Positions 1-9,103 are shown, counted from the stretch's first letter. The stretch: 41,233 nucleotides of DNA from Lachnospiraceae bacterium UBA1766 (GCA_002314715.1 DCGY01000031.1:1-41233), one strand, 5' to 3'. Made by a program: numbers and translations. The notes: a model not told the origin generated them from the sequence alone.

Positions 1-237
1 ATTCGAAATCAATTGAAAGACTCCAAGGGAAATCTGGCAGGCCTTCTTTTGACTTATCGAGAAGAAGGGGTTTCGGTGGAAGAACTGGCGGACCGGATTC
101 AAACCCTGAGGCAGAACACCGAAAAATATGGGCTTTGCCGGGAAAGTGCCCGGGAAGCCGGAAAGAAATTTGCAATAGAAGATGTGGTAAAGCAGCATCT
201 TTTGATTTATAAAGAAGTGCGGGGAGAGAACCGGTAG
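1..237 (+). CDS. Glycosyltransferase family 4, C-terminal fragment
   Basis: The reading frame is open from base 1, so the gene begins upstream of the window and only about 78 C-terminal residues are visible. The tail reads like the last helices of a GT-B fold GT4 enzyme: an ELADRIQTL helix, then a REAGKKFAIEDVVKQHLLIY segment that matches the usual end, where a Phe/Trp-containing helix folds back on the N-terminal domain. The catalytic region is outside the window, so donor and acceptor cannot be judged. It lies 56 bases before the ABC exporter genes and is probably co-transcribed with them, so it likely works on the polymer that Wzm/Wzt exports. A TTG at base 13 is just an internal leucine codon. 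Confidence 0.65.
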   Translation: MRNQLKDSKGNLAGLLLTYREEGVSVEELADRIQTLRQNTEKYGLCRESAREAGKKFAIEDVVKQHLLIYKEVRGENR

Positions 238-293
238 CCCGGCTTCGACAGAGGGATTGTGGAAGAATCCGAATTGCAGAAAAGGAAAATACT

Positions 294-1067
294 ATGTTTA
301 GAAACATTTACGAATACCGTGAAATGATTCGCAGTTTAATCGCCAGAGATTTAAAGGGAAGATACAAAAACTCTGCCCTTGGTTTCTTGTGGACATTTTT
401 GAATCCGCTGTTTCAGCTGATTATCTATACCGTTGTTTTTTCGGTTATCATACCCATGAACGTGGACAAATACTATATTCACCTGTTTGTGGCCCTGGTG
501 CCCTGGATTTTCTTTTCCGCCTGCATGACCGGCGGTTCCAGAGTCATTATGGACCAGCAGGATATGGTGAAAAAGATTTATTTCCCCAGGGAAATTTTGC
601 CCATTGCCTTTACTACCAGCCAGTTCGTCAATATGCTTTTGACCTTCCTGGTGGTGTTTGCGGTGCTGATTTTCTCCGGACATGGGGTAAGCTTTGTGGC
701 AATTCTGTTCCTGCCCCTGGTATTTCTGGTGCAATATTTGTTCTGCCTGGGAATCGTTATGATTTGCAGCGCCATTACCGTATATTTGCGGGATATGGAG
801 ATGATTCTGGGAGTAATCGCCTTTGGCTGGATGTATGCCACACCGGTGATTTATTCCGCAGACCTGGTACCCCAGGAATATCATCGAATTTACTTCTTGG
901 TAAACCCCATGACCCCCATTATCACTGCTTACAGAAGCATCCTGTACTACAAGGAAATTCCGGAAATGGGCTATTTGCTGCAGGCCGGCGTAGTGGGAGT
1001 GATTGGAGTGTTGCTGGGAATTGTGATTTTTAAGAAGCTTCAGAGAAGATTTGTGGAGGAATTATAA
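294..1067 (+). CDS. wzm: ABC-2 type polysaccharide export permease (Wzm/TagG-like)
   Basis: Membrane subunit of an ABC exporter that moves a finished, lipid-linked polysaccharide across the cytoplasmic membrane. The 257 residues match the usual family size (about 255-280). The family signature lies near the N-terminus (RDLKGRYKNSALGFLWTFLN, residues about 18-37), an amphipathic stretch leading into the first of about six hydrophobic segments (roughly 31-53, 61-80, 106-128, 134-160, 165-185 and 228-247). The C-terminus ends in the basic/acidic KKLQRRFVEEL typical of TagG/RfbA-type permeases. An AAAAGGAAA site precedes the ATG. The stop codon overlaps the wzt start by one base (TAATG), which points to translational coupling. 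Whether the substrate is a rhamnan, teichoic acid or other glycan cannot be read from this protein; the RgpF-type gene downstream favours a rhamnan. Confidence 0.93.
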   Translation: MFRNIYEYREMIRSLIARDLKGRYKNSALGFLWTFLNPLFQLIIYTVVFSVIIPMNVDKYYIHLFVALVPWIFFSACMTGGSRVIMDQQDMVKKIYFPREILPIAFTTSQFVNMLLTFLVVFAVLIFSGHGVSFVAILFLPLVFLVQYLFCLGIVMICSAITVYLRDMEMILGVIAFGWMYATPVIYSADLVPQEYHRIYFLVNPMTPIITAYRSILYYKEIPEMGYLLQAGVVGVIGVLLGIVIFKKLQRRFVEEL

Positions 1068-2251
1068 TGTATTCCGAAAATGTGATAGAAGTCCGTAATG
1101 TGGCAAAAAAGTTCCGTGTCTATCCGGACCGTGGATATTCCCTAAAGGAACGGGTGCTGTTTGCCAATCGAAATCGATATGAAGATAAACAGGTCATCAA
1201 GGACATCAGCTTCGATGTAAGAAGAGGAGAATCTGTTGGTCTGATCGGTCATAACGGCTGCGGTAAGAGTACCATGCTGAAGATGCTGACCAAGATTATG
1301 TATCCCGACAGCGGTACCGTGGAAATCGCCGGCAAGGTGTCCAGCCTTTTGGAGCTGGGAGCAGGCTTTCATCCGGATATGACCGGCCGGGAAAATATCT
1401 ATATCAACGCGTCGATTTTTGGATTAAACCGAAAAGAAATCGATGCCAAAATGAATGATATCATCGAGTTTGCGGAGCTGGGGGATTATATTAACAATCC
1501 GGTTCGAACCTATTCCTCCGGTATGTATATGCGTCTGGCCTTTGCGGTAGCCATTAACGTAAATGCGGATGTTTTGATTGTGGATGAAATCCTTGCGGTG
1601 GGAGATGTGAACTTCCAGCGCAAGTGTCTGAATAAAATGCGGGAAATCCAAAACAGCGGTACCACTGTGGTGCTGGTATCTCACTCCATGGAGCAGATTA
1701 TGGATGTGTGTGACCGGGCAGTTTGGATTCAGGACGGCTCCGTGATGGCCGTAGGCGAATGCCAGAAGGTGGTGGAGCAGTACCTTAGTTTCATGGAGCA
1801 AAAGGTAAACCATGAGAGAGAAGTAACCGCAGTTACCCGAGAGATTATTAAGGTTGGCTCCATAGCAGATGCCCAAATTCTGGTAAACGGAAAGGCAAAC
1901 GAAAAGGTGACCTCCAAAACGGACAAGGTTACACTTAAGTTTCGCTATAAGGGTCCCGAGAATACCAAGGTTGTTTTCAATGTGGAGCTGGTGCGACAGG
2001 ATTTTGTGCTTTGTCACGCCAAAACCTTTGACAACGAAGGCCAAGGATATGATGTTTCCGAGGGAACCATTGCCCTTACCTTTGAGGAATTCCCTTTGTT
2101 TGAGGCAGCTTATTTTATGAATTTGAAAATTGTGTCCATTGCTGACGGTGTACGCATTGTGGATGAGGCTCCCGTGGCCACCTTCGAGGTGACCTCCAAG
2201 GCCAATTGCGGCGGAATCGTATGGCTGGACAGTTCTATCGAGATTGAGTAG
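1067..2251 (+). CDS. wzt: Polysaccharide ABC transporter ATP-binding protein with C-terminal substrate domain (Wzt)
   Basis: ATPase partner of the preceding permease. The nucleotide-binding domain spans about residues 5-240, with Walker A GHNGCGKST (61-69), an ABC signature YSSGM (149-153, the degenerate form usual in TagH/Wzt) and Walker B VLIVDEILAVGD (169-180), then an H-loop SHSMEQ. Residues about 250-394 are an additional beta-rich domain. In Wzt proteins this region is a carbohydrate-binding sandwich that recognises the modified non-reducing end of the chain before export; TagH proteins have a different C-terminus. The 394-residue length fits the long, Wzt-type class. This suggests export depends on a terminal cap, but no obvious capping methyltransferase or kinase lies in the window. 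Start codon overlaps the wzm stop. Confidence 0.93.
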   Translation: MYSENVIEVRNVAKKFRVYPDRGYSLKERVLFANRNRYEDKQVIKDISFDVRRGESVGLIGHNGCGKSTMLKMLTKIMYPDSGTVEIAGKVSSLLELGAGFHPDMTGRENIYINASIFGLNRKEIDAKMNDIIEFAELGDYINNPVRTYSSGMYMRLAFAVAINVNADVLIVDEILAVGDVNFQRKCLNKMREIQNSGTTVVLVSHSMEQIMDVCDRAVWIQDGSVMAVGECQKVVEQYLSFMEQKVNHEREVTAVTREIIKVGSIADAQILVNGKANEKVTSKTDKVTLKFRYKGPENTKVVFNVELVRQDFVLCHAKTFDNEGQGYDVSEGTIALTFEEFPLFEAAYFMNLKIVSIADGVRIVDEAPVATFEVTSKANCGGIVWLDSSIEIE

Positions 2252-2271
2252 GAAAAGAGAGGAAAAAACGG

Positions 2272-3108
2272 ATGAAGAAGAAAATCGTAGTAACCGGTGC
2301 AGCCGGATATATCGGACGTCATGTGGTGAAATATTTGTTGAATCAGGGCCATGAAGTAATCGCTGTGGACTTAAATCACAAGGGAATCGATGAGCGGGCC
2401 ACCTTCAGCAACGTTCCTATTTTTTCCGGAGACAAGGACATTTATGAAAAGCTTGGATGTCCCGATGTATGTATTCACATGGCATGGAAGGACGGTTTCA
2501 TCCATAATTCCAAGGAGCATATGGAGCGCATTTCCTATCATGTAGCGTTCTTAAACAACATGATTGACGGCGGTTGCAAGAATATCTCTGTGATGGGTTC
2601 CATGCATGAAATCGGCTACTGGGAGGGCAAGATTGACGAGAATACCCCCTGCAATCCCTTAAGCCAGTACGGCATTGCCAAGAATGCCTTAAGACAGTCC
2701 CTGCTTTTGTATGCCAAGGACAAAAACGTCAATATTATGTGGCTTCGCGCCTATTATATTTTGGGAGACGATCTGAAGAATGCCTCCGTATTCACCAAGA
2801 TTTTGCAGGCGGCTGAGGACGGAAAGAAGGAGTTCCCCTTTACCTCCGGCAAGAATCAGTATGACTTTATCACTGTGAAGGAGTTGGCAGCCCAGATCAG
2901 TGAGGCCAGTATCCAGGAAAAATATACCGGTATTATCAATGTGTGCAGCGGTGAGCCCGTGGCACTTGGTACCCGTGTGGAGCAGTTTATTAAGGACAAG
3001 AATCTGGACATTACCTTAAAGTACGGCGCTTTCCCGGATCGCGCCTACGATTCGCCCATTGTGTATGGTGACAATACCATTATCAAGAAGATTATGGAAG
3101 AGAAATAG
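2272..3108 (+). CDS. NAD-dependent sugar epimerase/dehydratase (extended SDR)
   Basis: Short-chain dehydrogenase/reductase acting on a nucleotide sugar. The N-terminus has the Rossmann motif GAAGYIGRHVV (GxxGxxG, residues 8-14) and the catalytic YxxxK is visible as YGIAK near residue 137. At 278 residues it is shorter than GalE or RmlB (about 320-350), so the C-terminal substrate domain is compact, closer to RmlD-type reductases or unassigned epimerases. The substrate cannot be assigned from sequence alone. Its position between the ABC exporter and the RgpF-like gene, 20 bases after wzt, makes a precursor role in the exported polymer likely, for example a deoxysugar modification. A GAGAGGAAAAAACGG stretch before the ATG supplies the ribosome binding site. 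Confidence 0.8.
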   Translation: MKKKIVVTGAAGYIGRHVVKYLLNQGHEVIAVDLNHKGIDERATFSNVPIFSGDKDIYEKLGCPDVCIHMAWKDGFIHNSKEHMERISYHVAFLNNMIDGGCKNISVMGSMHEIGYWEGKIDENTPCNPLSQYGIAKNALRQSLLLYAKDKNVNIMWLRAYYILGDDLKNASVFTKILQAAEDGKKEFPFTSGKNQYDFITVKELAAQISEASIQEKYTGIINVCSGEPVALGTRVEQFIKDKNLDITLKYGAFPDRAYDSPIVYGDNTIIKKIMEEK

Positions 3109-3151
3109 AAGGAAATATTAGTTCCCGAATTACAGGAGTGAGACAATTACA

Positions 3152-4999
3152 ATGATTTTAGAACAAGGTGTAAATAACAGAGTATTAATCTACTTTTTTT
3201 ATGACGGACAGGGAATTGTGGACGATTACGTGATCCACAGTCTGAAGGGCTTCCGCCCCTATATCAAAAATATTATTTTTGTATGTAACGGAAAGCTTAC
3301 CGATTCCGGCAAGGAAAAGGTTACTCCCCATATCGATCAGCTGATTGTGCGTGAAAACGAGGGCTTTGACGGCTGGGCTTATAAGGCCGGTATCGATTCT
3401 CTGGGTTGGGAAAAGCTTGGGGAATACGATGAGATGATTATGGCCAACCATACCATTATGGGGCCCATCGATACCTTGGAAGAAATGTTTCGGAGTATGG
3501 ACGCCCGAGATATTGATTTCTGGGGCATCTCCAAGAACAAAGAGATTGAATACGACTTCACCGGCTGGAGCAAATATCATTATATTCCGGAGCACGTCCA
3601 GTCTCACTTCATCGCCGTGCGCAAGAAGATGATTCAGTCCAAGGCCTATCATGAATATTGGGATAAATTCCCCCAGATTTTGAATTATTCCATGGCAGTA
3701 GGTTGTCATGAGGCGATTTTTACCAAACATTTCGCGGACCTGGGCTTTACCTGGGATACCCTGTGCGATATCAGCGATATCGAGGATATGTGCGATTATC
3801 ACCTGTTGAATATGCCGGTAGCTATGCTTAAGAAAGGTTGCCCCTTCTTTAAGAGACGCTCCTTCTTCCATGAGTATGGCATCTTCCTGGAGCAGTCCAT
3901 CGGTACCTCCAGCATGGAGCTTATGAACTATCTGGAGAAGGAAACCCATTACGACACCAATATGATTTGGGACAATATCCTTCGTACCTGCAACATGGAG
4001 GACATTAGCAAGTGTCTCCAGTTAAACTATGTACTTCCCACCAATATGAGCGACGACGCAATTACCGCCGAGATTGGAAAGAAGAAGCGGGTTGCGCTTT
4101 TGATTCATGTTTATTTCGAGGATTTGTTTGATGATATGATTCATTACATGTCCAGCATGCCGGAGTATGCGGATGTGTATGTTACTGTCAGCAGCGAAGA
4201 AAAGAAGAAAATACTGGAAGAAAAACTGAAGGTATTAAAGGTCAATAAGGTAGAGGTGGTGCTTTGCAATAATCGTGGACGAGATGTAAGTGCCAGTCTG
4301 ATTATCGGTAAAGACCTGATGGATAAGTATGATTACATCTGTTTCGCCCATGACAAGAAGACCAAGCAGTTAAAGAACGGTCTTTGCGGACAGGGCTTTG
4401 CAGACAGATGCTTCAACAATATTTTATACAACAAGCATTTGGTAGCCAATATTTTGCGTACCCTGGAGGAAAATCCCAGACTGGGTATGCTGGGTACTCC
4501 CTTCCCCAATCACGGCGAATTTTACCAGCTCTATGGTTGGGAGTGGACCTTAAACTTTGCCAATACTAAGCAGCTGGCAGAGGATTTGGGTATTCATGTC
4601 CCTATGGATGAGAAGAAAATGCCCATTACCGCTTACGGCTCCATGTTCTGGTTCCGTACCGATGCCCTTCGTAAGCTTTACGAGAAGGACTGGAAGTATG
4701 AGGATTTCCCGGACGAGCCCTTGCCGGTAGATGCTACCATTTCCCATGCCATTGAGCGTGTAAGACCTTTTGTAGCCCAGGGGGCAGGCTATTACAGTGC
4801 CTTTGTACAGTCTGATATTTATGCCCGCGTGGAATATACCAATTTGACCCATTATTTGAGAGGCAGCAAGCCCATCGGTCCCATGCAGTATATTCGTGAG
4901 TTGGAGGAACGTGTTACCTTCAAGGGCTTTATGAAGCGTATTTTCTACAGACTGTTCCCGTTTGTAGAGCAGAAGTGGGATTTCCAGAAGCCCCTGTAA
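3152..4999 (+). CDS. Rhamnan synthesis protein F family (RgpF-like) glycosyltransferase
   Basis: Resembles the RgpF family, named after the streptococcal rhamnosyltransferase involved in rhamnose-glucose polysaccharide assembly. Two related halves can be seen. The N-terminal half (about 10-270) carries RENEGFDGW (67-75), NHTIMGP (99-105), DFWGI (122-126) and PEHVQSHF. The C-terminal half (about 285-570) carries the classic RgpF motifs NNRGRDVSA and a FAHDKKTKQ segment, then a LGTPFP motif. The length, 615 residues, fits two-domain members. No membrane segment is obvious, so it is probably cytoplasmic or membrane-associated. A diverged paralogue lies at 39405-41063. The start is supported by CAGGAGTGAGAC upstream. 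Use of rhamnose is inferred from the family name; no rml genes are in the window. Confidence 0.85.
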   Translation: MILEQGVNNRVLIYFFYDGQGIVDDYVIHSLKGFRPYIKNIIFVCNGKLTDSGKEKVTPHIDQLIVRENEGFDGWAYKAGIDSLGWEKLGEYDEMIMANHTIMGPIDTLEEMFRSMDARDIDFWGISKNKEIEYDFTGWSKYHYIPEHVQSHFIAVRKKMIQSKAYHEYWDKFPQILNYSMAVGCHEAIFTKHFADLGFTWDTLCDISDIEDMCDYHLLNMPVAMLKKGCPFFKRRSFFHEYGIFLEQSIGTSSMELMNYLEKETHYDTNMIWDNILRTCNMEDISKCLQLNYVLPTNMSDDAITAEIGKKKRVALLIHVYFEDLFDDMIHYMSSMPEYADVYVTVSSEEKKKILEEKLKVLKVNKVEVVLCNNRGRDVSASLIIGKDLMDKYDYICFAHDKKTKQLKNGLCGQGFADRCFNNILYNKHLVANILRTLEENPRLGMLGTPFPNHGEFYQLYGWEWTLNFANTKQLAEDLGIHVPMDEKKMPITAYGSMFWFRTDALRKLYEKDWKYEDFPDEPLPVDATISHAIERVRPFVAQGAGYYSAFVQSDIYARVEYTNLTHYLRGSKPIGPMQYIRELEERVTFKGFMKRIFYRLFPFVEQKWDFQKPL

Positions 5000-5036
5000 A
5001 ACCATTAAAAAGACAGAATGAGAGTGAAATATCCGG

Positions 5037-7031
5037 ATGGAAGAAGCCAAGAAGTGGACAGAGGAACGGATTGCCCAGGTTTTATTTTTAACTGTAGGGG
5101 CACTATTTATTACAAAATTACATATTGATAATTCTATGTTCCTACTTTCTTTGGCGTGGCCGGACTATGTTTATTGGGGGATTCGAGGAGCACTACTTTG
5201 TGTGATTTTTTATAAAGTCAGCGTAGATAAGCCGTACCGAAGTATTGAATGGCTGGTGACCATTGCGGCCTATTTGATTTTCGGTATCAGCTGGGCACTT
5301 AACGGAGGAATGTGGCAGGTAGATGTGCCGATTCTAATGTTGGGAGCAGCTTATATTCCGGCACGAAAAATGCTAAAAGGTCTTTTTTGCATACAGTTAT
5401 TTAATACACTTATGACTTTTTTTGCCTGTGTTTTTGGAGCTACATCCAACCGGGTGATTCGTGATTTCTCAAATAATGTGATTGGACAAAGCTTTGGCTT
5501 TGTGGATCAAACCTCCCTGGCGGCTCATGTTGTTTTTCTGATACTTATGTTATGGGCCTTGTATGCGAATTTTGAGTTGTGGCAGTGTGTCCCAATTGCA
5601 TTTCTTTTGGGTATTTTCTACCGGATTAGCCTTCGAGAAGCTGATTTGGACCGCTTTTCCAAGGGCGCATACAGTAGAATCCTTCAGAACGAGAACTGGG
5701 TTGTGCTGATTACGCTTTTGGTACTTTATGGGTACTTTGGATATAAGATGTATTGCCACAAGCAAAAGAAAATGATTGTTTTTATCATTTGTGTGCTTCT
5801 CATGAGCTTTATAGGTGATTATGCAATCAACCCGGTATATAATCCGCTGATTCCGATGATGTTTGCAAAATATCAAAAGAAAGAAAAGCATACGGTATTA
5901 AAAAAGAAGGTATTACTGGGATTGGAGATTTCAATCCTTCCTATTTTGGGACTCCTTGTATTCGTCAAACCCATAGCACAATTTGGACGGACTTTATATT
6001 ATATGTATCCCGAAGTGGATGCATTTAGAAAGGGAATGACCGTAGTCGTTATTTTGGCTGTCCTTCTTTTTGGAGTTGGTGGGCTCGGTTATTTGCTTTT
6101 TGCAAATGTGGTAAGGGAACAGAAAAACTGGTATTTGTTATCCGTCCCGGTAGTAGCGATTATTGCGCTGGGAATTCTGTCTTCCGGAATGTATAAGGCA
6201 GGAGCACAGCAGTACGAAAGAGATTTGACAATGGAAGAGGAAGTGCTGAATCTCCTGAGTGAGGCGGACTTGGATGCCGCAATCTATATTGAGGATATAC
6301 CTTATTTGTACCAGCAAAAGATGGAAGATTTTCGAAGCGATGTTTACACCGGAATCGCCGCAAAGGATTTGGAAAATTGTGTTTATCTTGCTAAGAAGGA
6401 CGGGGAGCAATTGGAACTTTTTGAAGCAGGATACTTTTATCTGGAATTATCGGAACAACATTGTCTTTATACCAATGACCGAGATGCAAGAATATTATTG
6501 GTGAATAATGGATATCGTTTAACACCTTATGACAGCTCGGAACTGGAGTATAATTTAGGCATGCCGATCATGTTGAATGGCTTGGAATGGACCGAAGATA
6601 TGGGAGTGCTTTTGGATGGCCCCAATCACAGTATGTGGAACTGCCCTTGGGAAAATACCTGTTCTTATCAGGGTACCGTGCTGTTGGAAATGACGGTTCG
6701 ATTAGAAAAAACGGAAACGCCGGAGGCGGTTGCATCTTTCTTTATTACGGATGATCAGGGTGAGATTATTTATGCCAATACAATCCTTGAGGAGGATTTC
6801 GAGAGGGTGAATAAATCCGAAGAAGAGCTGGAGGCCCTGGAAGAAAAAAGACGGGAAGAAATGGCAGAATCCGGAGAGGAATTGCCGGAGATTCGAACCT
6901 ACGACGATATGTTGTATTTGACCCATAAGGTAACAGTGGAGCATGAAACCAAGCAGTTTCATATTGTCCTGGTTGCATCGGAGGGGACGGTTTTGGAAGT
7001 GCAGAAAATTACAACGCAAAGATTACGATAA
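5037..7031 (+). CDS. Wzy-like membrane protein with large C-terminal soluble domain (internally shortened)
   Basis: A 664-residue protein: about ten hydrophobic segments over residues 10-385, then a soluble C-terminal region (about 390-664). The membrane half aligns by eye with the product of 16813-18999: TSLAAHVVF (159-167) matches TDFAAHVFF, and VYNPLIPMMFA (267-277) matches VYNGLFLVLFA. The stretch between these anchors is about 100 residues shorter here and lacks the SRSGARN and QGAGG loops that look like the polymerase core in the paralogue. The C-terminal part shares IYIEDIPYLYQ (416-426) and LYTND (477-481) with the paralogue, and contains a highly acidic segment around 605-635. Function is unknown; it may be a polymerase that lost its active loop, or a regulator or scaffold derived from one. 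It lies 37 bases after the RgpF-like gene and 26 bases before the secreted-protein gene. Confidence 0.7.
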   Translation: MEEAKKWTEERIAQVLFLTVGALFITKLHIDNSMFLLSLAWPDYVYWGIRGALLCVIFYKVSVDKPYRSIEWLVTIAAYLIFGISWALNGGMWQVDVPILMLGAAYIPARKMLKGLFCIQLFNTLMTFFACVFGATSNRVIRDFSNNVIGQSFGFVDQTSLAAHVVFLILMLWALYANFELWQCVPIAFLLGIFYRISLREADLDRFSKGAYSRILQNENWVVLITLLVLYGYFGYKMYCHKQKKMIVFIICVLLMSFIGDYAINPVYNPLIPMMFAKYQKKEKHTVLKKKVLLGLEISILPILGLLVFVKPIAQFGRTLYYMYPEVDAFRKGMTVVVILAVLLFGVGGLGYLLFANVVREQKNWYLLSVPVVAIIALGILSSGMYKAGAQQYERDLTMEEEVLNLLSEADLDAAIYIEDIPYLYQQKMEDFRSDVYTGIAAKDLENCVYLAKKDGEQLELFEAGYFYLELSEQHCLYTNDRDARILLVNNGYRLTPYDSSELEYNLGMPIMLNGLEWTEDMGVLLDGPNHSMWNCPWENTCSYQGTVLLEMTVRLEKTETPEAVASFFITDDQGEIIYANTILEEDFERVNKSEEELEALEEKRREEMAESGEELPEIRTYDDMLYLTHKVTVEHETKQFHIVLVASEGTVLEVQKITTQRLR

Positions 7032-7057
7032 AAGGAAAAAACGAGGAGGTATTTGTT

Positions 7058-8983
7058 ATGCTTGATTGTATGAAAAAGTTACGGACAATCGGTACCAAAA
7101 TTGCAGTGGCAGTGATGTGTATCACGATGGCAGCCACTCCCATTGTCAGTGAGGCGGCCGGTGCCATCTATCAGGTCAATAATGTAGGGGCACAGAATTA
7201 CACGAATTGGAACAGATGGCCCAATCCGGTGAAATCCTATTTGGTAAGCGCCAAAGATAACACCCTGATGCGTGTGCAGGCCGGAAGTGATGGAACGGTG
7301 GTGGTAGAGTATTACAATGCATATTATCAGCGTACCAACACCATCGTATTGGAGAAGGAGTTGCCTTTATTCGGTGCTTTCTATGAATACGGCGAATATT
7401 ATTATCTTGTAACCGGTCAGGAGAATCCGGATCAGGACAATAAGAAGGAAGTATACCGCATTACCAAGTATAACAAGAACTGGGAGCGTATGGGTGCAGC
7501 CGGCCTTCAAGGCGCCAACACCACTGTCCCCTTCCGTGCAGGTAGCTGTCGACTGGCAGGCGACGGCAAGTATTTAATTGTTCGTACTTGTCATGAAATG
7601 TATAAGTCCAGTGACGGATTAAACCATCAGGCCAATGTAACCATTGAGGTGGATACAGAGACCATGCAGGTAACGGATTCTTTTACTTCTGTTATGAATT
7701 CCAAGTACGGTTATGTGAGCCATTCCTTCAATCAGTTCGTAGCCGTGGATAACCATCAGATTGTGGCAGTGGACCATGGAGATGCCTATCCCCGATCCGT
7801 TGCATTATTAAAATATCCTACAGACGTGACTACAGGTAAATTTCAAACCAGAAGCTGTCAGGTGACTAACGTGCTGAATATTCCCGGTAGCACCGGTGCC
7901 AACGATACCGGTGTTATGCTGAATGCCTTCCAGGTGGGACAGACCAACTATATGGTAGCCGGCAGCTCTGTGGTGCAGGATTCCAATAACACCGGCAGAA
8001 GCACTTACAACGTCTTCGTACACACCGTAAATAAGTCCACCAATGCAGTAACCGAGCATTGGCTCACCAATTACGCAGAGGGAGAGGCAACCTGCTCCAA
8101 TCCCCAGATGGTGAAACTGGCCACCAACCTGTACTTAATCCTTTGGACCAGAGTGGAAAACAGCAAGACCATGCTTTATTACACCATGATTAACGAAAAT
8201 GCGGAGCAGCAAGGCCAGCTTTACTCTGTACAGGGAGCATTATCGGATTGTGTGCCCCTTCTGTACCAGGGAGCAGTGATTTGGTATACGGATGATAATA
8301 AGGAATTGACCTTCCATGAGATTAAGCTTGCGTCCATGTCTTATAATCAGGTAACTGCTCAGCCGGACGCTACAGAACTTCGCCCCCAGGATATTCGCTT
8401 TGAAAGTGCATCCATTGTGGACCTGGTAGAGGGAAGAGAAGCAATTACCGCCAGAATGCAGGTGGAAACCACCGGCAGAACCAATGTAGAGTATAGCTGG
8501 TATGTAGAGCAAAACGGAGGCTGGTCGATGATTTCCGATTGGAAGACAGATGATGCGTCTCTCGTATGGGCTCCTGCTAACGGAGATTATAATGTGCTTT
8601 GCAAGGCACGAATCAAAGAGGCCCCCGATACAGAGATCATGGCCACTACTCGTGTAGCTGCCCACAATATGATTAAGGGCAAATGCCAGATGCCTTATAC
8701 GAATCCGGAAACCGGAGAACCCGGTTACTTAATCGGTGTAGAGTCCTATGAGAATCCAAACCAGGAATATCTGTACGAGATGCTTATCCTGGACTGCACC
8801 TTACTGGCAGAAGGAAAAGATGCCTGGATTTATACCACCGGTAAGTTCCCTGTCACACAGGGAAATGCGGGATGGACCATTTGGTCTCCGCAGTACGGCT
8901 ACTATTGGACCCTGTTCCGGGTATATGACAAGGACGGAAATATGCTGGATGAGGCATGCTATGGCTTCGTGAATGCGTACTAG
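7058..8983 (+). CDS. Secreted protein of unknown function, probable beta-propeller plus C-terminal beta domain
   Basis: Not recognised as a named family. The N-terminus is a classic signal peptide: MKKLRTIGTK, a hydrophobic run, then ATPIVSEAAGA, with likely cleavage after SEA near residue 33. There is no lipobox, LPxTG motif or C-terminal anchor, so it is exported and released or bound non-covalently. Residues about 40-440 are strand-rich with repeated YYLV, KYLIVRT and MVKLATNLYLILWTR type strands separated by polar loops, suggestive of a beta-propeller. Residues about 445-540 (ARMQVETTGRTNVEYSWYV) look like an Ig-like or Y_Y_Y-type sandwich, and the last 100 residues form another aromatic beta domain (GWTIWSPQYGYYWTLFRVY). 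A strong GAGGAGG site precedes the ATG at 7058; an alternative ATG is at 7070. Its place between glycan genes suggests binding or processing of the surface polymer. Confidence 0.75.
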   Translation: MLDCMKKLRTIGTKIAVAVMCITMAATPIVSEAAGAIYQVNNVGAQNYTNWNRWPNPVKSYLVSAKDNTLMRVQAGSDGTVVVEYYNAYYQRTNTIVLEKELPLFGAFYEYGEYYYLVTGQENPDQDNKKEVYRITKYNKNWERMGAAGLQGANTTVPFRAGSCRLAGDGKYLIVRTCHEMYKSSDGLNHQANVTIEVDTETMQVTDSFTSVMNSKYGYVSHSFNQFVAVDNHQIVAVDHGDAYPRSVALLKYPTDVTTGKFQTRSCQVTNVLNIPGSTGANDTGVMLNAFQVGQTNYMVAGSSVVQDSNNTGRSTYNVFVHTVNKSTNAVTEHWLTNYAEGEATCSNPQMVKLATNLYLILWTRVENSKTMLYYTMINENAEQQGQLYSVQGALSDCVPLLYQGAVIWYTDDNKELTFHEIKLASMSYNQVTAQPDATELRPQDIRFESASIVDLVEGREAITARMQVETTGRTNVEYSWYVEQNGGWSMISDWKTDDASLVWAPANGDYNVLCKARIKEAPDTEIMATTRVAAHNMIKGKCQMPYTNPETGEPGYLIGVESYENPNQEYLYEMLILDCTLLAEGKDAWIYTTGKFPVTQGNAGWTIWSPQYGYYWTLFRVYDKDGNMLDEACYGFVNAY

Positions 8984-9053
8984 GGACGGTTTTGGGGCTT
9001 CAAGGTTTGTTCCCGTGTGGCCGTGTGTTGACACGGCAAAAATGATATGATAA
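8983..9053 (+). repeat. REP-like repeat, copy A
   Basis: Starts on the last base of the preceding stop codon. It shares GGGACGGTT, then CAAGGTTTGTYCC and TGTGGCCGTGTGTT, with 13078-13143 in the same orientation, and similarity fades out in an AATGATATGAT-like stretch. Within it GCCGTGT and ACACGGC (9020-9026 and 9031-9037) form a perfect 7-bp hairpin with a GTTG loop. It is not coding and is too short to be an insertion sequence. Confidence 0.7.
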
Positions 9054-9056
9054 GGT
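9028..9056 (+). promoter_or_regulatory. Possible promoter for the coiled-coil gene
   Basis: A perfect -35 hexamer TTGACA at 9028-9033 is followed after 17 bases by TAAGGT (9051-9056), which keeps only the three most conserved -10 positions. A better -10 match, TATGAT (9046-9051), sits just 12 bases away, too close for a standard sigma-A promoter. The -35 overlaps the hairpin of repeat copy A, so the repeat may have supplied it. Weak call. Confidence 0.3.
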
Positions 9057-9103
9057 TTTTCTATGGGCGATGGAGAAGAGACTGATGAAAGGAGGAAAAA
9101 AGA

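Noticed and set aside
351..884. Long minus-strand open frame opposite the wzm gene
   Set aside because: It is fully covered by wzm on the + strand, has low-complexity His/Gln/Asn-rich composition typical of antisense frames, and no ribosome binding site.
3185..3949. 254-residue minus-strand open frame opposite the RgpF-like gene
   Set aside because: The + strand frame shows conserved RgpF motifs across the same bases; the minus frame shows none and is a codon-bias shadow.
9011..9037. Terminator after the secreted-protein gene
   Set aside because: GCCGTGT/ACACGGC forms a good hairpin but it is followed by AAAAATGAT and not by a T tract; better explained as part of the REP-like repeat.
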